NCBI RefSeq assembly: GCF_905475465.1
Contig: NC_062245.1
Location: 3,658,001 to 3,722,000 of the forward strand
Direction of reading: 5' to 3'
Source: Pieris napi
Taxonomy: Eukaryota > Arthropoda > Insecta > Lepidoptera > Pieridae
DNA length: 64,000 nt
The position numbers and the translations under genes were made by a program. The notes below the pieces were generated by a model. It was not told the DNA's origin. It ran no database searches and saw nothing but the letters and a program-made list of their open reading frames with translations. Positions 1 through 9,510 of this stretch are shown piece after piece (position 1 is the stretch's first letter; every line of letters starts with the position of its first letter).

Positions 1-29
1 TACAGCGAAACTTATTTTATTTTTTTCAG

Positions 30-3000
30 ATAGTATGAAAGCTGTATGCTTACCAACAACACCAGAGCTTATAAATCAGACTTTAGAAGGATTACAAGGT
101 ATTGTTGCTGGATGGGGGGCAACTGAAGACGGCCTACAGAGTCCTGTTCTGCTCAGTGTCGCCCTACCAATGATTAGTAATAGAGAATGCCAGAATATTT
201 ATAACGGGTAAGTGTTAAAGCTATTCAAGATTCAAGATTCAAAGCCTTTATTTTTAACTAATACAAGAGAACAAAATATAAATGTATATAAAAAAAGAAA
301 AAAAAGTTTAACAAGCACAGCTGTCCTCTTGTATAGCTTGCCTTTGTGGCACAAAGGCCTCCTCCAACTGTTTCCATTCCTTCCTATCCCTGGCAAGTCT
401 TTGCCACAGAGGACCAGTGGCTTTTTTAAAGTCGTCAGCCCACCGGGCACATGGTCTTCCTCTCTTTCGCTTGGTGTTGTAGCGAGGTGTCCATTGGGTG
501 ACTTTTTTCGACCATTTTGCTCTCTGGCCTCTGAGCAGGTGTCCTGTCCATCTCCATTTAAGCCTTTTGGCTCTGGTCATTGCATCTTCCCAGTTGGTGA
601 TCCTTCGGAGATCTACAGCTCTTTTCCTATCATTCCGTGTGTACCCTAGTATGCTCCTTTCCATACTTCTCTGGCAAGTCACAAGCTTTTGACTTGTGAC
701 TTGCTTAGTGGTCCAAGTTTCGCAGCCGTACGTTAGGATAGGTAAGATACAGGTGTTGAAGATGCTCCTTTTGATCCTAAGTGGGTAATCTTTATTCTTT
801 AGGATGTGTTTTAATGACCAGAATCTTTTCCAGGCATTTGAGGTTCTTCTCTCTATTTCCTGATGGGCTTGTTCTATCATGGAGATGAGTTGTCCCAAGT
901 ATATGTAGGTTGTCACATATTCTAGGTTTTCGTTCTCTAGGATAATAGTATCTGGTGTTCTGTTTGTCATGGCTTTTGTTTTTGATTTGTTCATTGTTAA
1001 ACCCACTTCTTTGCTTTTGGTTGCCAGTTCTTCGATCATAGTTTGTAGTGTTCCCGGGTTGTCAGTTATGAGCACAATGTCATCTGCAAATCTCAAATGG
1101 TTGATCCTTTCTCCATCTATGTTTATACCGCAATCTTCCCAGTGTAGGTTTCTGAAGACTTCTTCCAACACACTAGTAAAGAGCTTAGGCGAAAGAGGGT
1201 CTCCCTGTCTGACTCCTTTTTTGAGTGGGAATGATTCTCCCAGCATCTCCAGCTTCACCCTGGCCGAGCACTGGCTGTAGACATTTCCGATGAGTCTAAT
1301 GTATTTCCCTTCAATGCCTCCAAAGAGTCGAAAGCTTTGCTGTAGTCGACAAAAGCCAGATACAGGGGATATCCATATTCCTGGCACTTTTCGACAATTT
1401 GCTTCAAGGTGTGCATGTGGTCTATTGTGGAGAATCCAGACCGAAATCCGGCTTGCTCGATAGGTTGTTGTTCGTCAAGTTGTTTGGTGATGCGGTTGAG
1501 AATGATTTTTGCAAAGACTTTATACACGTTGGACATAAGACTGATAGGACGATAGTTGCTAAGGTCTTCTTTGTCTCCTTTCTTGTGGATTAGGATTATT
1601 GTGCTTTGTGTCCATTGTGTAGGTATGTATTCAGTATCTAATATTTCATTGAATAGGTTTGTTAATGTTGTTAGTGTGTCCGGAAGTGCAATTTTGATTG
1701 TCTCATTTGTTATGTTGTCGGGGCCAGGGGATTTTTCGTTTTTCTGTGTCAGGATTGCATATTCGACTTCCCTTTCTAAAACAGGTGGGATAAGTTCTTC
1801 GTGTTCTGGGTCAGGGTTGGCATATGTTTCGGAATTGTTGTCACATGAGTACAGTTCTTTAAAGAAGGATGTTGCAGTATCTAGTATTGTTTTTCTATTT
1901 GTAACTAAGTTTTTGTCCTGTTTTTTGAGTCTTGGTATCCATTGTTTAGGTGGTTGTAGTTCTTTTAGGGCTTTCCTTATTCCTCCTGTTTTAGTAATAT
2001 GATTTATTATGCAGTCCATTGTTTTTTTTGCTTTATCCTTTTTTATACTCTTGTTAATTTCTTTGCTGATCCTTGTTATTTCTTTTAATATGTCTTTATC
2101 CTTTTTGTTCTTGAATAATTCTTTTCTTTCCGAAATTAGTTGTTTGGTCTGTGTGCTTAATATTTCCTTCGTCTGTTGTTTTGGTTTTTTAGCTTGATAC
2201 ATTCTGTTTATTTCTTTATTGTATCTTTCCTGCATTGCGTTCGGCGATTCTAGCAGATGGTTTGCGTCTAATTTGGTAGTAAGGGTGTATTCCTCAGAAG
2301 GTAGCACTCGTTTGTAGCGTTGCCTAGATTTAACCTGGTTTTTGGAGTGTAAGGTTGCTCTGACCATTCGGTGGTTGGTGTAGAAGTTGAACTGGTTGAT
2401 TACCTTTACGTCTTTGAAAGCTTTGGGTTGATTGCTTGTTATGAAATCGATTTCGTTATGGTAGCTACCGTCTGGTGACTTCCAGGTCCATTTTTTGCTA
2501 GGTTTTTTCTTAAAGAATGTGTTGAGGATAGCCAGGTTGTTTTCGTGACTCAGATTTACTAGTCGTTCTCCGTTATTATTTCTCTTTCCTATGGTGTATT
2601 CGCCGATGATATTTTCTTCTCCTGATCTTTGCTTGCCAATTTTCCCATTGAAGTCTCCCATAATTATTAAGTTTTTTTCTGTTACATCTATTGTTTTGGA
2701 TAGTTGATGATAGAATGAGTCTTTTGTGGCTTCTTCTGCTTGTTCTGTTGGTGCATACACTTGTATCAAGGTCCAGTGTTCTCTGCAGCTTGTTATCTTT
2801 ATTTTTAGGATTGCTATTCTTTCTGAGATGCCTGTGAATTCTAGTATGCTGTTCTTGAGTTCCTTTCTGACCATGAAGCCTACTCCGTAGTGTCCTTTTG
2901 TCTCTCCAATAGAATATAGAATGTAGTCGTCATGTTCAGTGATTTCTGTTCCTAGTCTTCTGACTTCGCTAAGGCCTAGAATGTTCCATTTAATGTTCTT

Positions 3001-5693
3001 GAGCGCCTCTTCCAGTTCCATAAGTCGATCGCATGTTCTTACTGTTAGTACGTTGAGCGTGCCGATATAAATATTGGTGTTTATTTGACTTCGTTGCTTA
3101 GACTTTAGTAGGTTGGGCTTTGGTGGGTTTGGATTTGGAAGGTTGTGTTTTGGCCGGTTCGTTTGCTCCAATGTGATTTTCAGAGATCCCTCTCGAGGGT
3201 CAGCTGGAGGGCTGCGGTCGCGCTTCCCCACGGAGACCGCTGTCCGGCTTGGGGAAAGGTATATTTTGTTGGTTGTTTGTATTTGTTCTTTGGTTTTATT
3301 TTTGTTTTGATTCCGGGGACCGCTGTGTACTAATTGTTATTGGTTAGATGTTTCTGAAATAGAATTTGTTCTGTGGCGTATCATTTTTTCAAATGCATTG
3401 GTTACAATCATTTTCTTTGGCTCCGTCTGCCTTGTACCTTCATAGCAGTCAGATTGCGTTGGTGTTTTAGATGGTGAGCGCTTCCTTTTCTCAGTTGCCT
3501 TGGTTGAGTTTGTTTCCTTTATTATGAGCCGATCATATCGGATGAGAGCCAGATTTCCTTTCTTTCTTTCTTCTTGTTGTAGGGACTTTAATTCTTTTCT
3601 CTTCTGCAGTACTTCTTTGGGGTAGTCTTCAGACACGTATATGTTTGCAGGGAATCTTTTGTTGTTTTTTAAGATTTCTATTTTTCTCCATGCTAGAGTA
3701 AACTTTATGAGAATAGGCCTGCGTTTCTGGTCGACTTTAGAGCCAAGTCTACGAGCTTCACTTATTTCCCATTTATCAAAGTTGTCCAACTCGCAATCTT
3801 TACCCACCTCGTTAAGGACCTTCAGGACCAGTTGTAGGAGTTCTGCATTATTGCTTTCGTTTTCCTCTACTCCGTGGAGTATTAAATTATTTTTTCTGAC
3901 TTCTCTCTCCAGATTTTGCATCTTATTCTTCATAATTGCCACGTCGTTTTTAAGTATTTTATTCTCTTCTACCAACGGTTTCAGTTTTTCTTCTATTGTC
4001 GACGCCATACTTTGGGTAAGGCTTTTGGTAAGGGCAGTTGTTTGCTCACGAAATTCGTCCCTAGTATCCTTTTTGTTTTTATTCAGCTTCTCGTCAATTT
4101 CCATTATTTTTTCTAGTAGACGTGCCAGCTGTTTCTCCATGGCTGTGAGTTAGCGTTAGTACGTGTGTGTAAAATCGATTTTTAGTTGGCAACACTAAGT
4201 TAGCAGCACTGGTTGGTAGTTGGTATCACCGGTTGAAATTTTTTTTTTTATTTTTTTTTTCTATGTAATATTTATTACATTAATCTTGCGGACACTGCCC
4301 TCTATTGACAATTAGTTAGATTAGTTACTTTATATTATTATTAAATATGTTTCCGTAATTGCACAACAATAAATGCTCTCTTTAAAAGTGTCTCAGTAAA
4401 AATTGCACTGCAATAAATGCTCTTCACAGTAATGTACGTTTCAGTACTTATACTTTATATTTAAGCAACTCACAATAACGGTCGTTGATCCAAAATAAAC
4501 ACGTATTAGACAGAAAAAACTGTCAATCTGGGATCTCAGTTCACTTACACAAAGTTTTTTTTTTTAGTTCACAATTTATAGTCACCAACACAAAATCAGT
4601 TTTGAAAAGTCGAACTATTTGTATAAATTCCGTACTCCACAAAGCACCTATCACTTCCAGAGATGGACAATTCACTAATATTGCCTTATTATTGCTATTT
4701 ATGATATATTTCTACTTTTAACTATATTTAATTAATTATGTTATGAGGACACGATGTGTCTGTTATGACTACCCGCCCCGGAGTCCTATAGGTCGTTGCT
4801 ATTCCTTGGCTAAGTAACTGATTCCCGTCTGTTTCATCATCGGATATCGCTGAATACAAAATTCCACCCGTATCATTTTGACGTCCGTCGTTCCGCAACT
4901 GAGAATTTTTGCCGGGCATTACCACTAAATTAAAAAAAAAATTCAAAAATCATTTAATCATATTGGTAACACTTTGTACACTTATGACTCGTCTGTAAAG
5001 AAATACATATAAATGCTTCTAATTTTACATTTAGTGCCAGTTCTCAAATCAAGGGCGTAGAACGGAAGAGAAGAACTGGCAATAAACTCTCCGCCACTCT
5101 TTTTAATCGCCATGTTTTTTTTTTACACAACGTTAGTAAGGAGCTGCAACTATTAAACCATGTTCCACATGACATCTTAAGCAATTAATAATAATAACAT
5201 AAATTAAAAACAAGGAGTTGTCCTCTATCAGCAGGAAGCATGGTGAAATAGGAGCACGCACTTACATTCCCGTGGGAACAACACGCAAACACGCAAACAC
5301 ACAACACTACCGCTACCCACTGAAGTATTTTTATAAGACTTAGGGTCTTTCAAGAAAAGAGTGGACCAATTCTCAAATGGCCGGCAACCCACATTCGAGC
5401 ACGCTCTAAACGTACTTCTCAGCACACATAACATAACATCTTTATTTTCCAGTTCTCCTCGCATATACGACAGTCAATTATGCGCTGGTGGGGTTCGAGA
5501 TAAGGACTCGTGTGGGGGCGACTCTGGAGGACCCCTAATGTACCCTGGCCGGACAGATTCGACGGGTGGCGTCCGATACGTACAGCACGGTATTGTCTCC
5601 TATGGATCCAAAAGATGCGGTATTGGCGGCTACCCTGGCGTTTACACAAGAATATCATATTACATGGAGTGGATTTTGGATAATTTAAGCTAG
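30..5693 (+). CDS. Gene A: trypsin-like serine protease, 3' part only (last two exons)
   Basis: Exon 30-207 follows a tttttttcag acceptor and ends at a GTAAGT donor; last exon 5453-5693 follows ttttccag and ends in TAG. Phases match (phase 2), joining the two parts in frame. The first exon has the CLP and AGWG motifs of the chymotrypsin fold; the last has LCAGG, DSCGGDSGGPL with the catalytic Ser195 and Asp189 (trypsin-type S1), a SYG segment and PGVYTRI. His57 and Asp102 must lie upstream of the window. The final intron position differs from genes B and C, so this is a separate branch of the protease cluster. It is probably secreted, and perhaps also clip-bearing, but that part is not visible. 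The 5.2-kb last intron contains a LINE in reverse orientation and other repeats; splice sites are intact. Confidence 0.85.
308..3231 (-). pseudogene. LINE ORF2 (APE endonuclease + reverse transcriptase), broken by one frame disruption
   Basis: Two overlapping frames, 3231-1255 and 1387-308, together cover one LINE polyprotein. The first holds a basic proline-rich leader, then an exonuclease-endonuclease-phosphatase domain (GTLNVLTVR, GLSEVRR, QVYAPTE, MGDFNGKIG) and RT fingers/palm (SPGPDNIT, YRPISLM, QAGFR, DYSKAFDS). The second continues the RT with GVRQGDPLSPKLF and the catalytic FADD box, then a thumb and a C-terminal segment around GRPCARWADDFK. The switch lies just after AFDSL, where related elements have more residues, so a small out-of-frame deletion is likely. 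The usual SDHR endonuclease motif is TNHR here. Apart from the break it is open over about 950 codons, so the copy is not very old. Confidence 0.85.
3337..4140 (-). CDS. LINE ORF1, coiled-coil RNA-binding-type protein
   Basis: Open frame of 267 residues directly upstream of ORF2. Residues about 1-85 are heptad-rich and highly charged (coiled coil), followed by a segment around NNLILHGVEENES and RRPILIKF that resembles the RRM-like core of L1-type ORF1 proteins, and a basic Lys/Arg-rich C-terminal part with KRKRSPSK. Such proteins bind the element RNA and form trimers. Assignment to the L1-ORF1-like class is by pattern; the frame is intact. Confidence 0.75.
   Translation of the reverse strand: MEKQLARLLEKIMEIDEKLNKNKKDTRDEFREQTTALTKSLTQSMASTIEEKLKPLVEENKILKNDVAIMKNKMQNLEREVRKNNLILHGVEENESNNAELLQLVLKVLNEVGKDCELDNFDKWEISEARRLGSKVDQKRRPILIKFTLAWRKIEILKNNKRFPANIYVSEDYPKEVLQKRKELKSLQQEERKKGNLALIRYDRLIIKETNSTKATEKRKRSPSKTPTQSDCYEGTRQTEPKKMIVTNAFEKMIRHRTNSISETSNQ
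4941..5292 (-). repeat. Dispersed repeat R1, LINE-3'-end-like, copy 1
   Basis: The same roughly 350-bp sequence occurs at 21478-21770 and 23003-23222 in this orientation and at 56640-56995 in the opposite one; a diverged piece is at 7150-7205. In the 56.6-kb orientation it ends with a tail of TTTGAA-like units, which suggests the 3' end of a non-LTR element. I do not recognise the family. Confidence 0.7.
5325..5410 (+). repeat. Dispersed repeat R2 fragment (lepidopteran SINE/LINE 3' type)
   Basis: Contains the block CTTAGGGTCTTTCAAGAAA followed by GGCCGGCAAC, which recurs near 18660, 22780, 39550, 58690 and 59700. The fuller copies end with a CATCAGGTGAGCCTCC block and an A-rich tail. It lies about 40 bases before the last exon of gene A. 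Confidence 0.5.
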
Positions 5694-5818
5694 TCGTGGC
5701 TATGCTTATAGCATGTATTATATTAATTATCGTATTAAGGTTAGGTTTAAAACGTATGAAATCTCTATGAATCTAAAGAATCTGAAATGACATAGTTTAA
5801 CAATTATCAAGTTCAAGG

Positions 5819-5824
5819 AATAAA
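5819..5824 (+). terminator. Poly(A) signal of gene A
   Basis: AATAAA 126 bases after the stop codon of gene A, the first such hexamer downstream. Confidence 0.55.
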
Positions 5825-6558
5825 GGAAAAACACTCGAATGCGTACAATAACTATATAGTAATACATTAAGGTATATAAGGTGTATAGTAAACTGTCATT
5901 TACTATGATGAAAAGAGGCTGTATATGTAATAATTTATTAAAAGTTGCTCTATGGTTATTGTGATACTTAATAAATATAACCTTAGAACCTTGTCTTTAA
6001 ACGTCATATAAAAAAAACAAATAGGGTCGATTCAAAATATTGTACTAAACTAAAAGGCTATTTCAAAGCGTAACTATAAACTTTAATATATGTTTGTTGA
6101 CATGGTAACGAACTTTTGTAAGTATTAGTAAAAACTGTCAAATAAATGAAAAACATCCAACCAAAACCATATCTTTTTTTTTAGACTATAACAATATAAG
6201 CTTCTTTGAGTTAGTTTTTGACAAATAATGATTTATAAATGAATTCAATTCTGTGGCAGCTATAAAAACTATAATTGTTTACTATTTTACGTTTAGAACA
6301 AGAATAGATACACGTATGGCATGTTAGTAATATTTTATAAGGCCCACCTATTAAGATATAAATGAGAAACAATATACATATTCTATATTTAACTAAACGC
6401 TTAATTAAAAAAACTACTTGGTTTAAAACATTCTGTCATAGTTTAACAACGACTGAAAGTTATAACTGCAAACATACTGATGCGCAAACAAAACTTGAAG
6501 TGTTCTTTGTCAAGTTTTGTTTTTAAAAACAGTGAACATAGACCTAATTAATATTTAG

Positions 6559-6586
6559 AGCTAAATGAATTTTTATTCATTTAGCT
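6559..6586. repeat. Perfect hairpin, 12-bp arms
   Basis: Arms 6559-6570 and 6575-6586 are exact reverse complements around a TTTT loop. No flanking structure identifies it as a transposon or RNA gene. Confidence 0.6.
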
Positions 6587-7149
6587 GTGTGGCTGTGGTT
6601 TCCCAACGAACAACGGCTGGCTTAATTAGCCAGGACTTTACACACAACGGACCAAATGAGCGGAAACTGAGTCCACACTACATACTACAAACATATTTAG
6701 AGCTAAGTCTAGCCTCTGTATATCACACTCTATAGTCTATAGTGTTTCGCTGACTGGCGGACTGACTATCCGTTATCCCCCGAGCATCGACGTGATAAAT
6801 CATAGTTAAATCTCATTATTCATGTATTCAATGTACACTTATATCCGTAAAACCTTTGCCTAAAGAGAACTAAACCTTTTGAGTGAATAAACCTAGTGTA
6901 GTGAATATAAGTGCAAGTGCGGTATCACACATGAACATAGAGTCAAAATATTATAGAACACTAAGACTGTTAATGAACATTACCTTTGTTTAAGCTATTC
7001 ATTAGTGTTGTAGAAAATTAGGTCAACATAATATTACTTATTAGCCATAATTATTGTAATGGCTAGATTGTAATTCATGTAAAGTCGCACTCTTTTTTTT
7101 ACTTTATTGTAAGAAAAAAAATATCCGTAAAACAAAGTAGGTTCGAAAT

Positions 7150-7205
7150 TTACATTTATTGCCAGTTCTCAAAACAAGGGCGTAGAATGGACGAGCAATA
7201 AACTT
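7150..7205 (-). repeat. Diverged fragment of repeat R1
   Basis: Shares the block TTGCCAGTTCTCAAAACAAG and the following GGGCGTAGAA with R1 copies at 5035 and 23115, with several substitutions. Confidence 0.55.
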
Positions 7206-8788
7206 TACGTTACTGTTTCGCCAATATTTTTTTATAAATCATGTTATGTTATTGATATATTTTAGGTACTGGACCATCTGGATTTATTAAAATAAGTATC
7301 TTCTTGGCTAAGCTTGACGTTGACCACCAGCTTTCTGTATGATCAGACTGCAAACGTGAATGCACATAGTTATAATGAAGATTTTATAATTTAATTTAAC
7401 CCGCTATATCCTCGCGTATAAATCTCGTAGGCCATGTTTTGTGTCGAATTTTGTATTTTATATTGTTTTATTAAATTGTGTTTATTTAAATAGTTATATA
7501 TTTAAGCGGCAAAAGGTATGATAGTGAACCTAACGTGTAGTAGATATAGTATGTGTTTTATCGTAGTATTATTTATTAATCTTAGTCGAAAGTCTTAAAT
7601 TGTAATCCAGTCATATTGAATATAAATATTGTTCAGTATGTACACACATTTCTCCAAGTATTAATTTAGTTTAAATCCAGAATAGTCTCTAGTTTAAAAA
7701 GCTGTCAACCCATTTATTCTGTATGAATTGTTTTGTGCTTAGATACGGTTAGAAATTTTAACATAGAAATAGCACTAATAAGGACTTAACTTATGCGATT
7801 CTATAAAATTTGTATAGAAATGACATCTCAGAAATCTCCCATCATCTTCCATCTATACAAATATTCGTTAAGTGTAGGATACTAATTAGTAACTAAAATT
7901 ATGAGATTAAATTCAGTGAAAACAATTTCTTATAGGTTAAATTATGAGCGATTACAAAATAAACTTAACAAGGGAGACGAACAAACTAGAAGAAACGCAA
8001 CCAGAAGCTTCAACATCACGTGCCATTGACAAGACAAGCATGGAAAGTCCTCTACGAGTTAGTTAATTTTCTCTTAAAAAGAGAGATGTTTGGTTGACTT
8101 CGGCGCAGGCGCACATATTTGAATTAATTGGTAAAGTCGTAACGTCTTTACTTGAATCAAACCCAGGACTTATCTCTTCACACTGTTAATAATATAATTA
8201 GCATTTTGGTATTCTATTAAAGGTCAGATTAGAAATTTAAAACTTTAATATGTACATAAATGTTAATATATTGCTGTACATTTCAGAAATATTTGTTTAT
8301 AATTGTAATTGTTTTATTTGTTTAAACGACTTTATTGTAACTCAACTGCTCTGATGTATTTAATTCCGCCTCTTAATAAGTAATTAGTATTTTTAAGAAC
8401 ACTTCGAGGTCTAATCTTAGTTAGTTCATATAAGAAGTAACAAGAATCAGTATGTTTATAGAAAAGAAAAACAATGACACGAAAATCTCCTGCTCCGTGG
8501 CGAATATTTATTGAAAATATTTTTAATAAATGGAAGATTCTATCAAAAAAACCGTTTTATTGGCAGTTGGTAAGAAGTATCATCTTTTTCGCTTTGGGCC
8601 TGAAATTGTTTCGAGACATAAATTTACATAATTGTATCGACAGTGATTAGTGAGTACATATGTGTAAAAACAATACAACATCCAAAAGCAAAAGAAAAAG
8701 AAACAATTATTTGAATTCAAAATAGAATTCTCCGTCTATTTGATATTCAGTTATAATACCACAAGAGAAGCTCGTGTGGTATTCGGGG

Positions 8789-9019
8789 GATTATTTTTCC
8801 GACCCAAATGTCGGCCAATAGAATTGCACCATGAGACGAAATGTACAGTTAACAAATAAGAATTTCATAATGAATAAAACAACTACTTAATACTTTTCTT
8901 GAAGCAACGACCAGAGAAAATTTTCACAAAAAATTATCAGTATAATACCATGTAGGTTGTGCCACGTGACGTCGAATGGTGCAATTCTATTGGCCGATAT
9001 TTGGGTCGGAAAAATAATC
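8789..9019. mobile_element. MITE-like element with ~46-bp terminal inverted repeats
   Basis: Left end 8789-8833 and right end 8976-9019 are near-perfect inverted copies (starting GATTATTTTTCCGACCC). The 231-bp unit has no coding capacity. I found no clear target-site duplication, so the superfamily is open. It sits about 500 bp upstream of gene B. Confidence 0.75.
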
Positions 9020-9332
9020 TCTTATATTAAAGTTGAAATGAAATGTTCTTGCTTTTTCTTTTCTTAAACCTTTTTCTTTAAACCCAAAAAATCTGTTCTG
9101 CAACTATCTTTTTTCTTTAGTTGCATTAAATTATTACTTCTAAGCGGTGTAATAGCGGTACAAACAGTTTACATTTGATAGGCGCTAACAAAGTTGACAT
9201 CTAAATCAAATCAAATAAAACAGTTTAATTTAGTGACTTCAGAACTAAAATAAAGGTGTGAACTCTTTTATATATGAAAATTTACCAATAAAGCTTTTCT
9301 TTCCAAAAAGGAGACGTCAAATCTACAGTACA

Positions 9333-9342
9333 GGTATTCCCC
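9333..9342 (-). promoter_or_regulatory. Candidate NF-kB (Rel/Relish) site
   Basis: On the - strand it reads GGGGAATACC, one mismatch from the GGGRNWYYCC consensus, about 140 bases before the inferred start of gene B transcription. Short degenerate motif; weak evidence alone. Confidence 0.25.
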
Positions 9343-9445
9343 AACACCAGAACCAGTTTAAAGCGTCATCACAAACAGCTTAATGTCAATGTGTACTACG
9401 GACGAGTCGGTCGTGTCCGGCAGACATAAGCCATGTTTAAAAACT

Positions 9446-9483
9446 TATAGATAACCCTCGGATGACCGGTCAAAGTTATCAGT
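9446..9483 (+). promoter_or_regulatory. Candidate core promoter of gene B
   Basis: TATAG at about 9447 lies roughly 30 bases before a TTATCAGT arthropod-type initiator (TCAGT 9479-9483), 30 bases before the ATG. Gene C has a matching TTATCAGT 38 bases before its ATG. Confidence 0.4.
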
Positions 9484-9510
9484 TATACTCTGTGTTAGTT
9501 CATCACAAGA

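Larger units (their letters stand above)
214..4245 (-). mobile_element. RTE-like non-LTR retrotransposon, nearly full length
   Basis: Reads right to left inside the last intron of gene A: ORF1 (4140-3337), ORF2 with APE endonuclease and reverse transcriptase (3231-308), then a short 3' UTR ending in a tandem ATTCAAG-type tail (224-243), as RTE elements end in short tandem repeats rather than poly(A). The tail lies only about 10 bases from the splice donor. The 5' boundary near 4245 is an estimate; a T-rich tract starts there. No clear target-site duplication was found. Clade assignment rests on the APE plus FADD-type RT layout and the C-terminal motif, not on a tree. Confidence 0.85.
5825..8756. 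other. Intergenic stretch between proteases A and B
   Basis: AT-rich, without a convincing coding frame. It holds a 12-bp-arm hairpin (6559-6586) and a diverged R1 repeat piece (7150-7205). Nothing else was recognised. Confidence 0.6.

Noticed and set aside
1556..2197. Plus-strand open frames across the LINE
   Set aside because: They are antisense shadows of ORF2; composition is hydrophobic noise and no motif is present.
3641..4153. Plus-strand 170-codon frame
   Set aside because: Antisense of the coiled-coil ORF1.
4728..4946. 72-codon minus frame in the intron of gene A
   Set aside because: No recognisable domain and it adjoins repeat R1; more likely transposon debris than a gene.
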